A DNA stretch of 5,793 bases from Spirochaetaceae bacterium (GTDB lineage Bacteria; Spirochaetota; Spirochaetia; Treponematales; Breznakiellaceae). The notes under the pieces were generated by a model, which had not been told where the DNA came from, did no database searches, and saw only the letters and a list, made by a program, of their open reading frames with translations. Both the position numbers and the translations under genes were made by a program. The stretch is from assembly GCA_031280115.1 (NCBI GenBank), contig JAITHF010000009.1, positions 1 through 5,793 of the forward strand, given 5' to 3'. Below are positions 1 to 5,586 of the stretch, piece by piece (positions within the stretch are counted from its first letter, which is position 1; every line of letters begins with the position of its first letter).

Positions 1-181
1 CGTCCCCATCTCGTTTTTGGACAAATACAACTCGGAGCAGTTTGAGATTTTGGGACAAACCGGTGTTATAGACCCGAATGATATTTGTATTCAATACAAA
101 GGTGGGCGTCCTTACATAACAAGGAAAAAGAATGTATGCCCGTATTTTAATAAAGAGGAGATAAAACAAGATGACCATTGA
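1..181 (+). CDS. EcoRI-type adenine-specific DNA methyltransferase, C-terminal fragment
   Basis: Only the last 59 codons are in the window, in the frame whose first complete codon is at position 2, ending at TGA 179-181. The fragment opens with VPISFLDKYNSEQFEILG, which closely resembles the conserved C-terminal block of the EcoRI methylase family (typically VPIxFLDKYNPEQFEI), and closes with a short charged tail. Members of this family transfer a methyl group from S-adenosylmethionine to adenine N6 in a specific DNA site, protecting it from a partner nuclease. The catalytic motif lies upstream of the window and cannot be checked. The gene overlaps the following DUF262-HNH gene by 11 nt, which implies co-transcription and translational coupling. 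This stretch is visibly more AT-rich than the genes after it. Family assignment rests on one strong motif and is fairly but not fully secure. Confidence 0.72.
   Translation, partial: VPISFLDKYNSEQFEILGQTGVIDPNDICIQYKGGRPYITRKKNVCPYFNKEEIKQDDH
155..160 (+). promoter_or_regulatory. Ribosome binding site of the DUF262-HNH gene
   Basis: GAGGAG lies 10 nt before the ATG at 171, inside the end of the methylase reading frame. It is a good Shine-Dalgarno match at slightly long spacing and supports that ATG. It contrasts with ychF and hemA in this window, which have no such site. Confidence 0.65.
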
Positions 182-1253
182 ATTGCACACGGTTCCAGTG
201 GGGGAACTGGCGGAAGGGTACCGGAACTCCGACGAGGAGGGCGTTACCGGCTACGGCGGGAGGCTCAACATCCGGCCCCCGTACCAGCGGGAGTTTGTCT
301 ACAAGGACGCGCAGCGGGACGCGGTCATTGAGACGGTACGCGCCGGTTTCCCGCTCAACGTCATGTACTGGGCGCGGAACAGCGACGGCTCCTTCGAGGT
401 GCTTGACGGGCAGCAGCGGGCAATCAGCTTGTGCCAGTATGTTACCGATACATTTTCAGTGGACAAGATGAAGTTCGGAAACCTTCCCTCCGACAAACAG
501 GAAGAGATCTTGGACTACAGGCTTATGGTGTACTTCTGCGAAGGCAAGGCGAGCGAAAAACTTGCGTGGTTTGAAACCATCAACATCGCCGGAGCGGTCC
601 TGACAAAGCAGGAACTGCGGAACGCCGCGTACACCGGCCCGTGGCTCGCCGACGCGAAGCGGTACTTCAGCAAAACAGGCTGCGCCGCCTATGGTATCGG
701 GCAGAACTATGTAAACGGCTCCCCGATCCGCCAGGAATATCTTGAGGCCGCCCTTGGCTGGATAAGCCACGGGAAAATCGATGAATATATGGACGAACAT
801 CGGCAGGAACCGAACGCGAACGAACTGTGGCTGTATTTCCAGAGTGTTATCAACTGGGTACGGGTTGTTTTTCCCGCGTACCGCAAAGAAATGAAAGGGG
901 TTGGCTGGGGCGTTTTATACAACAAACATAAGGATAAAGCCTTTGACTCCGCCGAAATGGAGAAAGAGGTTTCCCGCCTTATGGCGGACGACAACGTTAC
1001 CAATAAGAGAGGTATATACCCCTATGTATTAGGCGAAGACGAAAAACACCTCAGCATCCGCGCCTTTACCGCCGGCCAGAAACGGGCGGCGTATGAAAAG
1101 CAGGGCGGCGTCTGCCCGCTCTGTAACGGCCGTTTTGATATAAACGAAATGGAAGGCGACCACATCGACCCGTGGCGCGACCGCGGGAAAACCAAACCTG
1201 CCAATCTGCAAATGCTCTGTAAACCCTGCAACCGCCGCAAAGCGGGGAAATAA
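171..1253 (+). CDS. DUF262 domain protein with C-terminal HNH nuclease domain (putative restriction enzyme)
   Basis: A complete 360-residue protein. The N-terminal part is a DUF262 (ParB/sulfiredoxin-like) domain: PPYQREF at residues 36-42, the signature DGQQR at 79-83 after a hydrophobic strand, and a TKQELRNA segment at 145-152. A helical middle region (about 180-290) is unassigned. The C-terminus is a zinc-type HNH domain: CPLC at 315-318, catalytic-type D330-H331 in GDHIDPW, N345 in the PANLQ segment, and a second cysteine pair CKPC at 350-353 followed by NRRK. DUF262 proteins with nuclease domains are known in GmrSD type IV restriction enzymes and SspE, where the DUF262 part binds or hydrolyses nucleotides and senses modified DNA. 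Here the nuclease domain is a classical CxxC HNH rather than a recognisable DUF1524. The gene follows an EcoRI-type methylase with an 11-nt overlap, so a role as its cognate nuclease is likely but inferred. No signal peptide or membrane segment is seen. Confidence 0.85.
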   Translation: MTIELHTVPVGELAEGYRNSDEEGVTGYGGRLNIRPPYQREFVYKDAQRDAVIETVRAGFPLNVMYWARNSDGSFEVLDGQQRAISLCQYVTDTFSVDKMKFGNLPSDKQEEILDYRLMVYFCEGKASEKLAWFETINIAGAVLTKQELRNAAYTGPWLADAKRYFSKTGCAAYGIGQNYVNGSPIRQEYLEAALGWISHGKIDEYMDEHRQEPNANELWLYFQSVINWVRVVFPAYRKEMKGVGWGVLYNKHKDKAFDSAEMEKEVSRLMADDNVTNKRGIYPYVLGEDEKHLSIRAFTAGQKRAAYEKQGGVCPLCNGRFDINEMEGDHIDPWRDRGKTKPANLQMLCKPCNRRKAGK

Positions 1254-1261
1254 CAACTTAC

Positions 1262-1318
1262 CGGCGCTGCCGCGCCTCTTTGGGAAGAATTTGGGGGAAC
1301 CAGTTCCCCCAAACCCCC
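1262..1318 (+). repeat. Palindrome-containing repeat block, copy 1
   Basis: This 57-bp block is nearly identical to the reverse complement of 5635-5690. The last 30 or so bases match exactly; differences are confined to the small hairpin loop and a few bases after TCTTT. It contains the GGCGC/GCGCC stem, then a perfect 24-bp palindrome at 1290-1313 (arms TTTGGGGGAAC and GTTCCCCCAAA around CA), then CCCCC. It lies between the nuclease gene and the ychF promoter. No coding capacity is convincing. It looks like a dispersed intergenic element; a mobile origin is possible but no transposase or target duplication is visible. Confidence 0.75.
1263..1281 (+). terminator. Possible intrinsic terminator after the DUF262-HNH gene
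   Basis: A 5-bp GC stem, GGCGC (1263-1267) and GCGCC (1272-1276) around loop TGCC, is followed by TCTTT, starting 10 nt after the stop codon. The stem is short and the T-tract weak. The same stem with a different loop (TTTC on the minus strand) recurs at 5689-5676, followed by TCTTT, so it belongs to a repeated block and may be there for that reason. Confidence 0.4.
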
Positions 1319-1383
1319 GCTAAAGGCTTCCTGCGCTGCGCCCTTCCGCCTGCGGCGTCCGCTGAGGCGCCGCTTCTGGGTTG

Positions 1384-1439
1384 TGACTAAAATTGCAAAC
1401 CCTATCGCCGCAGGAAGCACGTGAATCCCCCGCAGGGGG
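1384..1439 (+). repeat. 56-bp repeat unit, single copy upstream of ychF
   Basis: This unit begins TGACTAAA, continues with TGCAAACCCT and GAAGCACGTGAA, and ends with the hairpin CCCCC-GCA-GGGGG. It matches the units of the tandem array upstream of hemA (5391-5567), differing from the nearest at about four positions over the shared part. It is in the same orientation relative to its downstream gene as the hemA copies, and ends immediately before the putative -35 of ychF. The stretch 1319-1383 between this unit and the palindrome block is only partly alike at the two loci (a TGAGGCGC segment and GGTTG just before the unit) and shows no gene. Confidence 0.8.
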
Positions 1440-1469
1440 TTGTTTGTTTGGAGGGAAGCGGGGTATACT
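1440..1469 (+). promoter_or_regulatory. Putative sigma-70-type promoter of ychF
   Basis: The -10 hexamer TATACT (1464-1469) matches the consensus at five of six positions. A weak -35, TTGTTT (1440-1445), lies 18 nt upstream. Exactly 7 nt separate the -10 from the ATG at 1477, so transcription should start at or within one or two bases of the start codon. The nearest purine-rich sequence, GGAGGG at 1450-1455, would lie upstream of the transcript start and is too far from the ATG to act as a ribosome binding site. Confidence 0.55.
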
Positions 1470-1476
1470 CTTCTGC

Positions 1477-2580
1477 ATGGCTCTTAATTGCGGTATTGTG
1501 GGGCTTCCTAATGTGGGTAAGTCTACTATTTTTTCCGCCCTTAGCGCGGTGCCGGCAGAGGCGGCGAATTATCCGTTCTGTACGATAGAACCCCATGTGG
1601 GAAAGGTTGAGGTCGCCGATGACAGGCTCGCCTCCCTTACGGAAATCTTTAAACCCAAACGCACCGTGCCGGCAGTAATGGAATTTGTGGATATTGCCGG
1701 CCTTGTTAAAGGCGCCTCCAAAGGAGAGGGCCTGGGCAACCAGTTCCTCTCCCACATTCGGGAAGTGGGCGTGATTGCCCAGGTGGTGCGCTGCTTTGAT
1801 AACCCTGATATTATCCACGTGGCCAACAAGGTCGACCCTGTGTCGGACATGGAAACCATTGCGGTCGAACTTGCGCTCTCTGATCTTGAAACCCTTCACA
1901 AGCGCCGGGAACGGGCGGAACGGGCCCGGAAGGTGCAGGGCAAAACCGAGCAGAAACACGCCGAAGCGGTGCTCGCGGCGCTGGACAAGGTAGAAGCGGA
2001 ACTTGAGCGCGGAAGGGCGGCGCGGAACGCGGCGCTTACGCCGGATGAGAAAGAACTCATAGGGGACTGCCATTTTCTCAGCATGAAGCCCCAGCTCTAT
2101 GTATGCAATGTAGATGAAGCGGGGGTTAAAGCCGGCAGCGGCTATGTGGAGGCAGTGAAAAAGCGGGCCGCCGCGGAAGGCTCGGAAGCGCTGTGTATAT
2201 GCGGCAAGTTTGAGGCCGAACTGGGAAGCATCAAAGACCCCGGGGAGAAACAGGCGTTTTTTGAGGAATTAGGCGCCAGCGCTTCAGGATTAACCCTGCT
2301 GGCTCAGGCGGCGTACCGGCTGCTGGGGCTTGCCACGTTCTTTACCGCCGGCGCGGACGAATGCCGGGCATGGACGTTTCATAAAGGGGACCGGGCGCCG
2401 CAGGCGGCGCGGGCCATACACACAGACTTTGAACAGAACTTCATCAAAGCGGAGGTCTATTCCTACGATGACCTTATCCGGTATAAAAGCGCGGCCAAGG
2501 TAAAAGAAGCCGGCAGATACCGCGTGGAAGGCAAGGACTACGCGGTGCAGGACGGGGACATCCTGTTCATAAAAATATAA
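1477..2580 (+). CDS. ychF: Redox-regulated P-loop ATPase/GTPase YchF (OLA1 family)
   Basis: The 367-residue product matches the usual family length of about 363-367. It carries the N-terminal Walker A GLPNVGKS (9-16) followed by the family-typical NYPF (31-34), the G3 motif DIAGLVKGASKGEG starting at residue 72, and the atypical nucleotide-specificity motif NVDE (211-214), which in this family favours ATP over GTP. A coiled-coil-like charged segment (about 140-185) sits between these, and a C-terminal TGS domain ends in DGDILFIKI. It belongs to the HAS-GTPase group, in which the catalytic glutamine is replaced by a hydrophobic residue. Family members are cytosolic, bind ribosomes and affect translation and stress responses. 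The frame stays open upstream to a TTG at 1393, but that 28-residue extension is encoded by the repeat element and lies upstream of the promoter. The ATG at 1477 gives the canonical start MALNCGIVG. The gene converges on cbiJ with a 10-bp gap. Confidence 0.96.
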   Translation: MALNCGIVGLPNVGKSTIFSALSAVPAEAANYPFCTIEPHVGKVEVADDRLASLTEIFKPKRTVPAVMEFVDIAGLVKGASKGEGLGNQFLSHIREVGVIAQVVRCFDNPDIIHVANKVDPVSDMETIAVELALSDLETLHKRRERAERARKVQGKTEQKHAEAVLAALDKVEAELERGRAARNAALTPDEKELIGDCHFLSMKPQLYVCNVDEAGVKAGSGYVEAVKKRAAAEGSEALCICGKFEAELGSIKDPGEKQAFFEELGASASGLTLLAQAAYRLLGLATFFTAGADECRAWTFHKGDRAPQAARAIHTDFEQNFIKAEVYSYDDLIRYKSAAKVKEAGRYRVEGKDYAVQDGDILFIKI

Positions 2581-2590
2581 AAAAACCCCC

Positions 2591-3382
2591 CTACGCCTCA
2601 TCCCGCAGGATTATCCGGCAGATTTCCTCGCCCGTCCGGCCTTCCTGCGCGAAAGGCGGGCGCACCACCAGCAGCTTCACCCCCTCTTTCGCCGCGGCCC
2701 GGGCCTTTTCAGGAAAGCCCCCTTCAGCGCCGGTCTCTTTGGTAACAAGCCAGGCCGCGCCGGTTTCCCGCAAGAGCGCCTGATTAAGCGCTTCAGAGAC
2801 CGGCCCCTGGAGCGCGATAATCTGTTTGGGCGAAAACCCCTGGGAACGGCAGAGGCGGATGCTTTCCTCCACCGGCAGGATACGCAGGAACACCCGCTCC
2901 CGCAGGGGTTCGCAGGCGAAAGAGCCGGCCCCTTTGCTCCCGACAGCCAAGAATACCCGCCCTGTTGTGCGGAGGAGGAACCGCGCCGCCTCTTCCATAG
3001 TGTCAACATAGACCGCGCCCTCGATGAAGGAGGCGGTCTCCCGTTTAAGCCTTACATACGGGACGCCGGCGCGTCCGCAGGCGGCTTTGATGTTTCCCGC
3101 GGCTTCCGCCGCGTAGGGGTGGGTGCAGTCGATAACATAGCAGGGGCCTAGGGCCTGTATCTTCTTGAAGATTCCTTCAGCGTCAAGCCGTTCCCCGTAC
3201 ACGGTTACTGCTTCTTCCCCGTACCCCCCCGCTTTGAACGCCGCTTCCAAAAGCTCCCTGCCGTACCTTGTGGCGGCGCAGGCGTGGATACTGAGCGGGC
3301 CCGTTTCCTGCGCCCCGTCCAATACCCGCTGGATCAGGGCCCGTCCGTCGCCGGTTCCGGCAAAGACCAGTATCTTACGCAT
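2591..3382 (-). CDS. cbiJ: Precorrin-6A (cobalt-precorrin-6A) reductase
   Basis: The 263-residue product is an NAD(P)H-dependent reductase of the CobK/CbiJ family, which reduces the precorrin-6A macrocycle to (cobalt-)precorrin-6B in corrin ring synthesis. Visible motifs are the N-terminal nucleotide-binding loop FAGTGDGR (7-14), the family hallmark DCTHPYA (85-91), VPYVRLKRE (107-115), TTGRVFLAVGSKG (139-151), RILP (167-170), ALQGPVS (190-196; usually GPFS) and LVTKETG (212-218). The ATG at 3382 overlaps the cbiH stop by 8 nt. A TTG one codon upstream (3385) is possible but less likely. There is no strong Shine-Dalgarno site, so translational coupling to cbiH is likely. It is the last gene of the minus-strand operon. 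The downstream side is a G6T7 tract with no clear stem, facing the end of ychF. Association with cbiH favours the anaerobic, cobalt-early name cbiJ, though the cobalt-late cobK cannot be excluded from this gene alone. Confidence 0.92.
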   Translation of the reverse strand: MRKILVFAGTGDGRALIQRVLDGAQETGPLSIHACAATRYGRELLEAAFKAGGYGEEAVTVYGERLDAEGIFKKIQALGPCYVIDCTHPYAAEAAGNIKAACGRAGVPYVRLKRETASFIEGAVYVDTMEEAARFLLRTTGRVFLAVGSKGAGSFACEPLRERVFLRILPVEESIRLCRSQGFSPKQIIALQGPVSEALNQALLRETGAAWLVTKETGAEGGFPEKARAAAKEGVKLLVVRPPFAQEGRTGEEICRIILRDEA

Positions 3383-4103
3383 CAAGGTATCCCCGGGGGG
3401 TTACCATTTTTCCGTTTATAACCCTGGTGCGGGAGTTCCCGATAAAGACGGTGGTAAACATATCCGCTTCTTTGTCTTTGAGTTCTTTAAGGGTCGTGAT
3501 GCCCGCCTCCTCTCCGGCGCGCCCGGCGTTTCTCACCGCCGCGCACACCGTATCTTCCCGCCGGTACGCAAGCAGTATCCCGCAGGCCCGGGCCAGGGAG
3601 CGCCGCCGCTTTTTGCTCCCCGGGTTATAGAGGCAGATGACAAAATCCCCCTGGGCCGCGCTTGTAAGGCGGGCCTGTATGGTTTCCCAAGGGGTGAGGA
3701 GGTCGCTGAGGCTTATGACCGCAAAGTCGTGCCCCAGAGGCGCGCCTAAGAGGGCGGCGCCGCCCAGGGCCGCGGTTATCCCCGGAACAACCTGTATTTC
3801 TACTTCAGGGTACTGGGGCGAAAGCTCGTGCACCGGCGCGGCCATGCCGTATACCCCTGAGTCGCCGCCGCATACCAGGGCGGTTATCCGCCCCGAAGCA
3901 GCCGCGTCCAGCGCCATCCGGCACCGCTCGATTTCTTGGCGCATAGGGGTTTGGAGAAGGGTTTTCCCTTGAATGAGCGGGGCGATTAGCGCGAGGTAGA
4001 GCGGGTAGCCGGCCACCACTTCGCTCTCGCCCAGGGCTTCCCGGGCTTGGGGGGTAAGATATTTCGGGTCCCCCGGGCCGATGCCGACGAGCGCGAGCCT
4101 CAC
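3375..4103 (-). CDS. cbiH: Precorrin-3B C17-methyltransferase (cobalt-factor III methyltransferase)
   Basis: The 242-residue product, about the usual length of CbiH, is a tetrapyrrole methylase that uses S-adenosylmethionine to methylate C17 with ring contraction. Motifs in order: GIGPGD (7-12), CGGDSGVYGMA (78-88), VPGITA (106-111), GAPLGHDFAVISLSD (120-134), LYNPGSKKR (158-166) and MVTPRGY (233-239). I chose the GTG at 4103. It overlaps the hemA stop in a GTGA arrangement (4103-4100), has AAGGG (4115-4111) 7 nt upstream, and begins right at the conserved strand MRLALVGIGPGD. An in-frame upstream start at 4178 would add 25 low-complexity residues inside hemA and is unlikely. It is a single-domain protein with no fusion to the CbiG or CobJ partner domains found in some species. 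It is co-transcribed with hemA and cbiJ. Confidence 0.94.
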   Translation of the reverse strand: MRLALVGIGPGDPKYLTPQAREALGESEVVAGYPLYLALIAPLIQGKTLLQTPMRQEIERCRMALDAAASGRITALVCGGDSGVYGMAAPVHELSPQYPEVEIQVVPGITAALGGAALLGAPLGHDFAVISLSDLLTPWETIQARLTSAAQGDFVICLYNPGSKKRRRSLARACGILLAYRREDTVCAAVRNAGRAGEEAGITTLKELKDKEADMFTTVFIGNSRTRVINGKMVTPRGYLDA

Positions 4104-5350
4104 GGGGCCGCCCTTTTGCCCGGTCCCGGGGCTGGCCGCAGCACCGCTTCCTGCAAGGCGCTGAAACAGGGCCTCCACAGCCCGGGGTCAAGGGATTCCC
4201 GCAGGCCGAAAAGCATTTTTCCCGCGACCCTGCGGGCGCTGCGGCCTATCTGCTCCCGAAGCTGCCCTGCTGCTTCCGCTTCTATCCCCAGCCTGCCGAT
4301 ATGCCGTTCAAGGCGGCTTACCACTTCCGCGGCGAAAGACTCCTGGACGGCGCTTATCCCTCCGGTGTAATCCCGGAAAGCGTGCCAGAGCGCGAACTCC
4401 CGCAGTTCTTCGCCCAGTATCTCCTGTATCTCCTGCCAATCCGCCGCGTCCCGGCGGAGGCCGCCTGCAAGGCAGTCAATGTCAAGCAGGGTTATACCCG
4501 CAAGGCCCCCCAGGGCCGGGTCAAAGTCCCGGGGCACCGCAAGGTCAAGAAACAGCCGCTCCCGGCTGTCCAAGAACTTGGCGGCCTCGCCGCAGGCCAC
4601 CGTATAGTGGGGGCTGCGCGTGGCGCTGACAACCGCCCGGTAATCCGGCAGCGCCGGGTAGCGCGCATCATAGTCAAGGGGTTTAACCCCTGCGGGAATA
4701 ATCGTTTCCGCATGGTTATGGCGGCGCAGGGTCATGCTTACCTGATACCCCGCGCAGGCAAGGCGCGACGCGATCGCCCGCCCTGTAACGCCGTTGCCGA
4801 TGATAAGGCAGGGGCTCCCCGGGGGAATGCGGGACATGATAAGGGAAGCGGCGGCGGTCGAAATAGAAGGGTCCGCGCGGTTTACGGCGGTTTCGGTTTT
4901 TATCCGCTTGGCGCAGGTAATTGCCGCGAGAAAGAGCCGTTCAAGCGCCGGCTCCGTACTGCCCGCTTTGCGGGCGGTTTCAAGCGCGTCCTTCACCTGG
5001 CCGAGTATTTGCTGTTCCCCGGCAATCTGGGATTTAAGGCCCGCAGTAAGGGAGAAAAGGTGCTCCGCCGCGTCCATGCCTTGGCGCAGGGCAAGCAGCG
5101 TCCGGTTATCTTCCCATGAGATATGTTTCGCTTCGCACAAAAGCCTGTCCGGGCTCAAGGCGCCCGGGGCGTTCCCGCTTACATAGATTTCGGTTCTGTT
5201 GCAGGTGGAGATAATAATACACCCCGTTTCAGGACAGCCCCTGCTTATGGCTTCCAATGTTTGAAACAAGGCGTGGGGGGTAAAGGCAAACACCTCCCTG
5301 GTGCGGACGTCCGCTTGGGTGTAGTCAATCCCTGCCATAAAAATACGCAT
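4100..5350 (-). CDS. hemA: Glutamyl-tRNA reductase
   Basis: The 416-residue enzyme reduces the glutamyl group of Glu-tRNA with NADPH to glutamate-1-semialdehyde, the entry to 5-aminolevulinate and all tetrapyrroles. The N-terminal domain has MAGIDYTQADVRTRE and the catalytic STCNRTE with the nucleophile at Cys50, the same number as in E. coli GluTR. H97 precedes the active-site segment GEQQILGQVKD (111-121). The NADPH domain has a glycine-rich loop GNGVTG (185-190) and DLAVPRD (269-275), followed by DIDCLAG. The C-terminus is a helical dimerisation domain. The ATG at 5350 fits both Cys50 and the promoter. ATG 5338 would clip the first strand, and ATG 5362 lies inside the -10 hexamer. The frame remains open to a GTG at 5446, but that part is repeat-encoded. 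First gene of hemA-cbiH-cbiJ, so its product probably serves cobalamin synthesis. No hemL, hemB or heme-specific gene is adjacent. Confidence 0.95.
   Translation of the reverse strand: MRIFMAGIDYTQADVRTREVFAFTPHALFQTLEAISRGCPETGCIIISTCNRTEIYVSGNAPGALSPDRLLCEAKHISWEDNRTLLALRQGMDAAEHLFSLTAGLKSQIAGEQQILGQVKDALETARKAGSTEPALERLFLAAITCAKRIKTETAVNRADPSISTAAASLIMSRIPPGSPCLIIGNGVTGRAIASRLACAGYQVSMTLRRHNHAETIIPAGVKPLDYDARYPALPDYRAVVSATRSPHYTVACGEAAKFLDSRERLFLDLAVPRDFDPALGGLAGITLLDIDCLAGGLRRDAADWQEIQEILGEELREFALWHAFRDYTGGISAVQESFAAEVVSRLERHIGRLGIEAEAAGQLREQIGRSARRVAGKMLFGLRESLDPGLWRPCFSALQEAVLRPAPGPGKRAAP
4111..4115 (-). promoter_or_regulatory. Ribosome binding site of cbiH
   Basis: AAGGG on the minus strand, 7 nt before the GTG at 4103 and inside the end of hemA. 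It decides in favour of the short, GTG-initiated form of CbiH over the longer reading frame that opens at 4178. Confidence 0.55.
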
Positions 5351-5357
5351 GAAGTTT

Positions 5358-5386
5358 ATCATAAAAAGGCCGGCGCCTCTTGTCAA
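5358..5386 (-). promoter_or_regulatory. Strong sigma-70-type promoter of the hemA-cbiH-cbiJ operon
   Basis: On the minus strand, a perfect -35 TTGACA (5386-5381) is followed by a 17-nt spacer and -10 TATGAT (5363-5358), five of six consensus bases. Exactly 7 nt lie between the -10 and the ATG at 5350, so the transcript should begin at or next to the start codon. No Shine-Dalgarno sequence is present upstream of the ATG. The layout leaves no room for a 5' leader, so a cobalamin riboswitch controlling this promoter is not expected. Confidence 0.8.
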
Positions 5387-5390
5387 TACG

Positions 5391-5567
5391 CCCCCTGCGC
5401 AGCCGGAGGCTGTTTCACGTGCTTCCTGCGGCGGGAGGGTTTGCACGTTTAGTCACCCCCTGCGGGGGATTCACGTGCTTCTTGTGATGAGAGGGTTTGC
5501 ACGTTTAGTCACCCCCTGCGGGGGATTCACGTGCTTCTCGCGGCGAGAGGGTTTGCAAGTTTAGTCA
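5391..5567 (-). repeat. Tandem array of three 56-bp repeat units upstream of hemA
   Basis: Read on the minus strand, the units are 5567-5512 and 5511-5456 (each exactly 56 bp) and a variant 5455-5391 (65 bp). Each starts TGACTAAAC and contains TGCAAACCCT, a short central dyad and GAAGCACGTGAA. The two full units end with CCCCC-GCA-GGGGG. In the variant this hairpin is replaced by CAGCC-TCC-GGCTG plus a remnant GCAGGGGG. ACGTGC and GCACGT in the units at 5455 and 5511 form an outer inverted repeat around the central dyad. The array ends 4 bp before the hemA -35. It is a perfect-period direct repeat without spacers, so not a CRISPR array. Function unknown; candidates are regulator binding, nucleoid-protein binding or a mobile/REP-like element. 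Confidence 0.88.
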
Positions 5568-5586
5568 CAACCCCGAAGGATGCGCC

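Noticed and set aside
1022..1420. Minus-strand 132-codon frame across the nuclease 3' end and the repeat element
   Set aside because: It is antisense to the well-supported HNH domain and extends into non-coding repeats; its composition reflects the shadow of the other strand.
3375..4178. Longer CbiH starting at 4178
   Set aside because: The extra 25 residues precede the conserved first strand and would overlap hemA by 79 nt; the GTG at 4103 has a ribosome site and a GTGA overlap.
4301..5119. 272-codon plus-strand frame inside hemA
   Set aside because: It is antisense to all conserved GluTR motifs, and its basic, low-complexity translation is typical of shadow frames in GC-rich genes.
5391..5567. 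CRISPR-like array
   Set aside because: The 56-bp units abut directly with no unique spacers, only three copies exist, and no cas genes are present.
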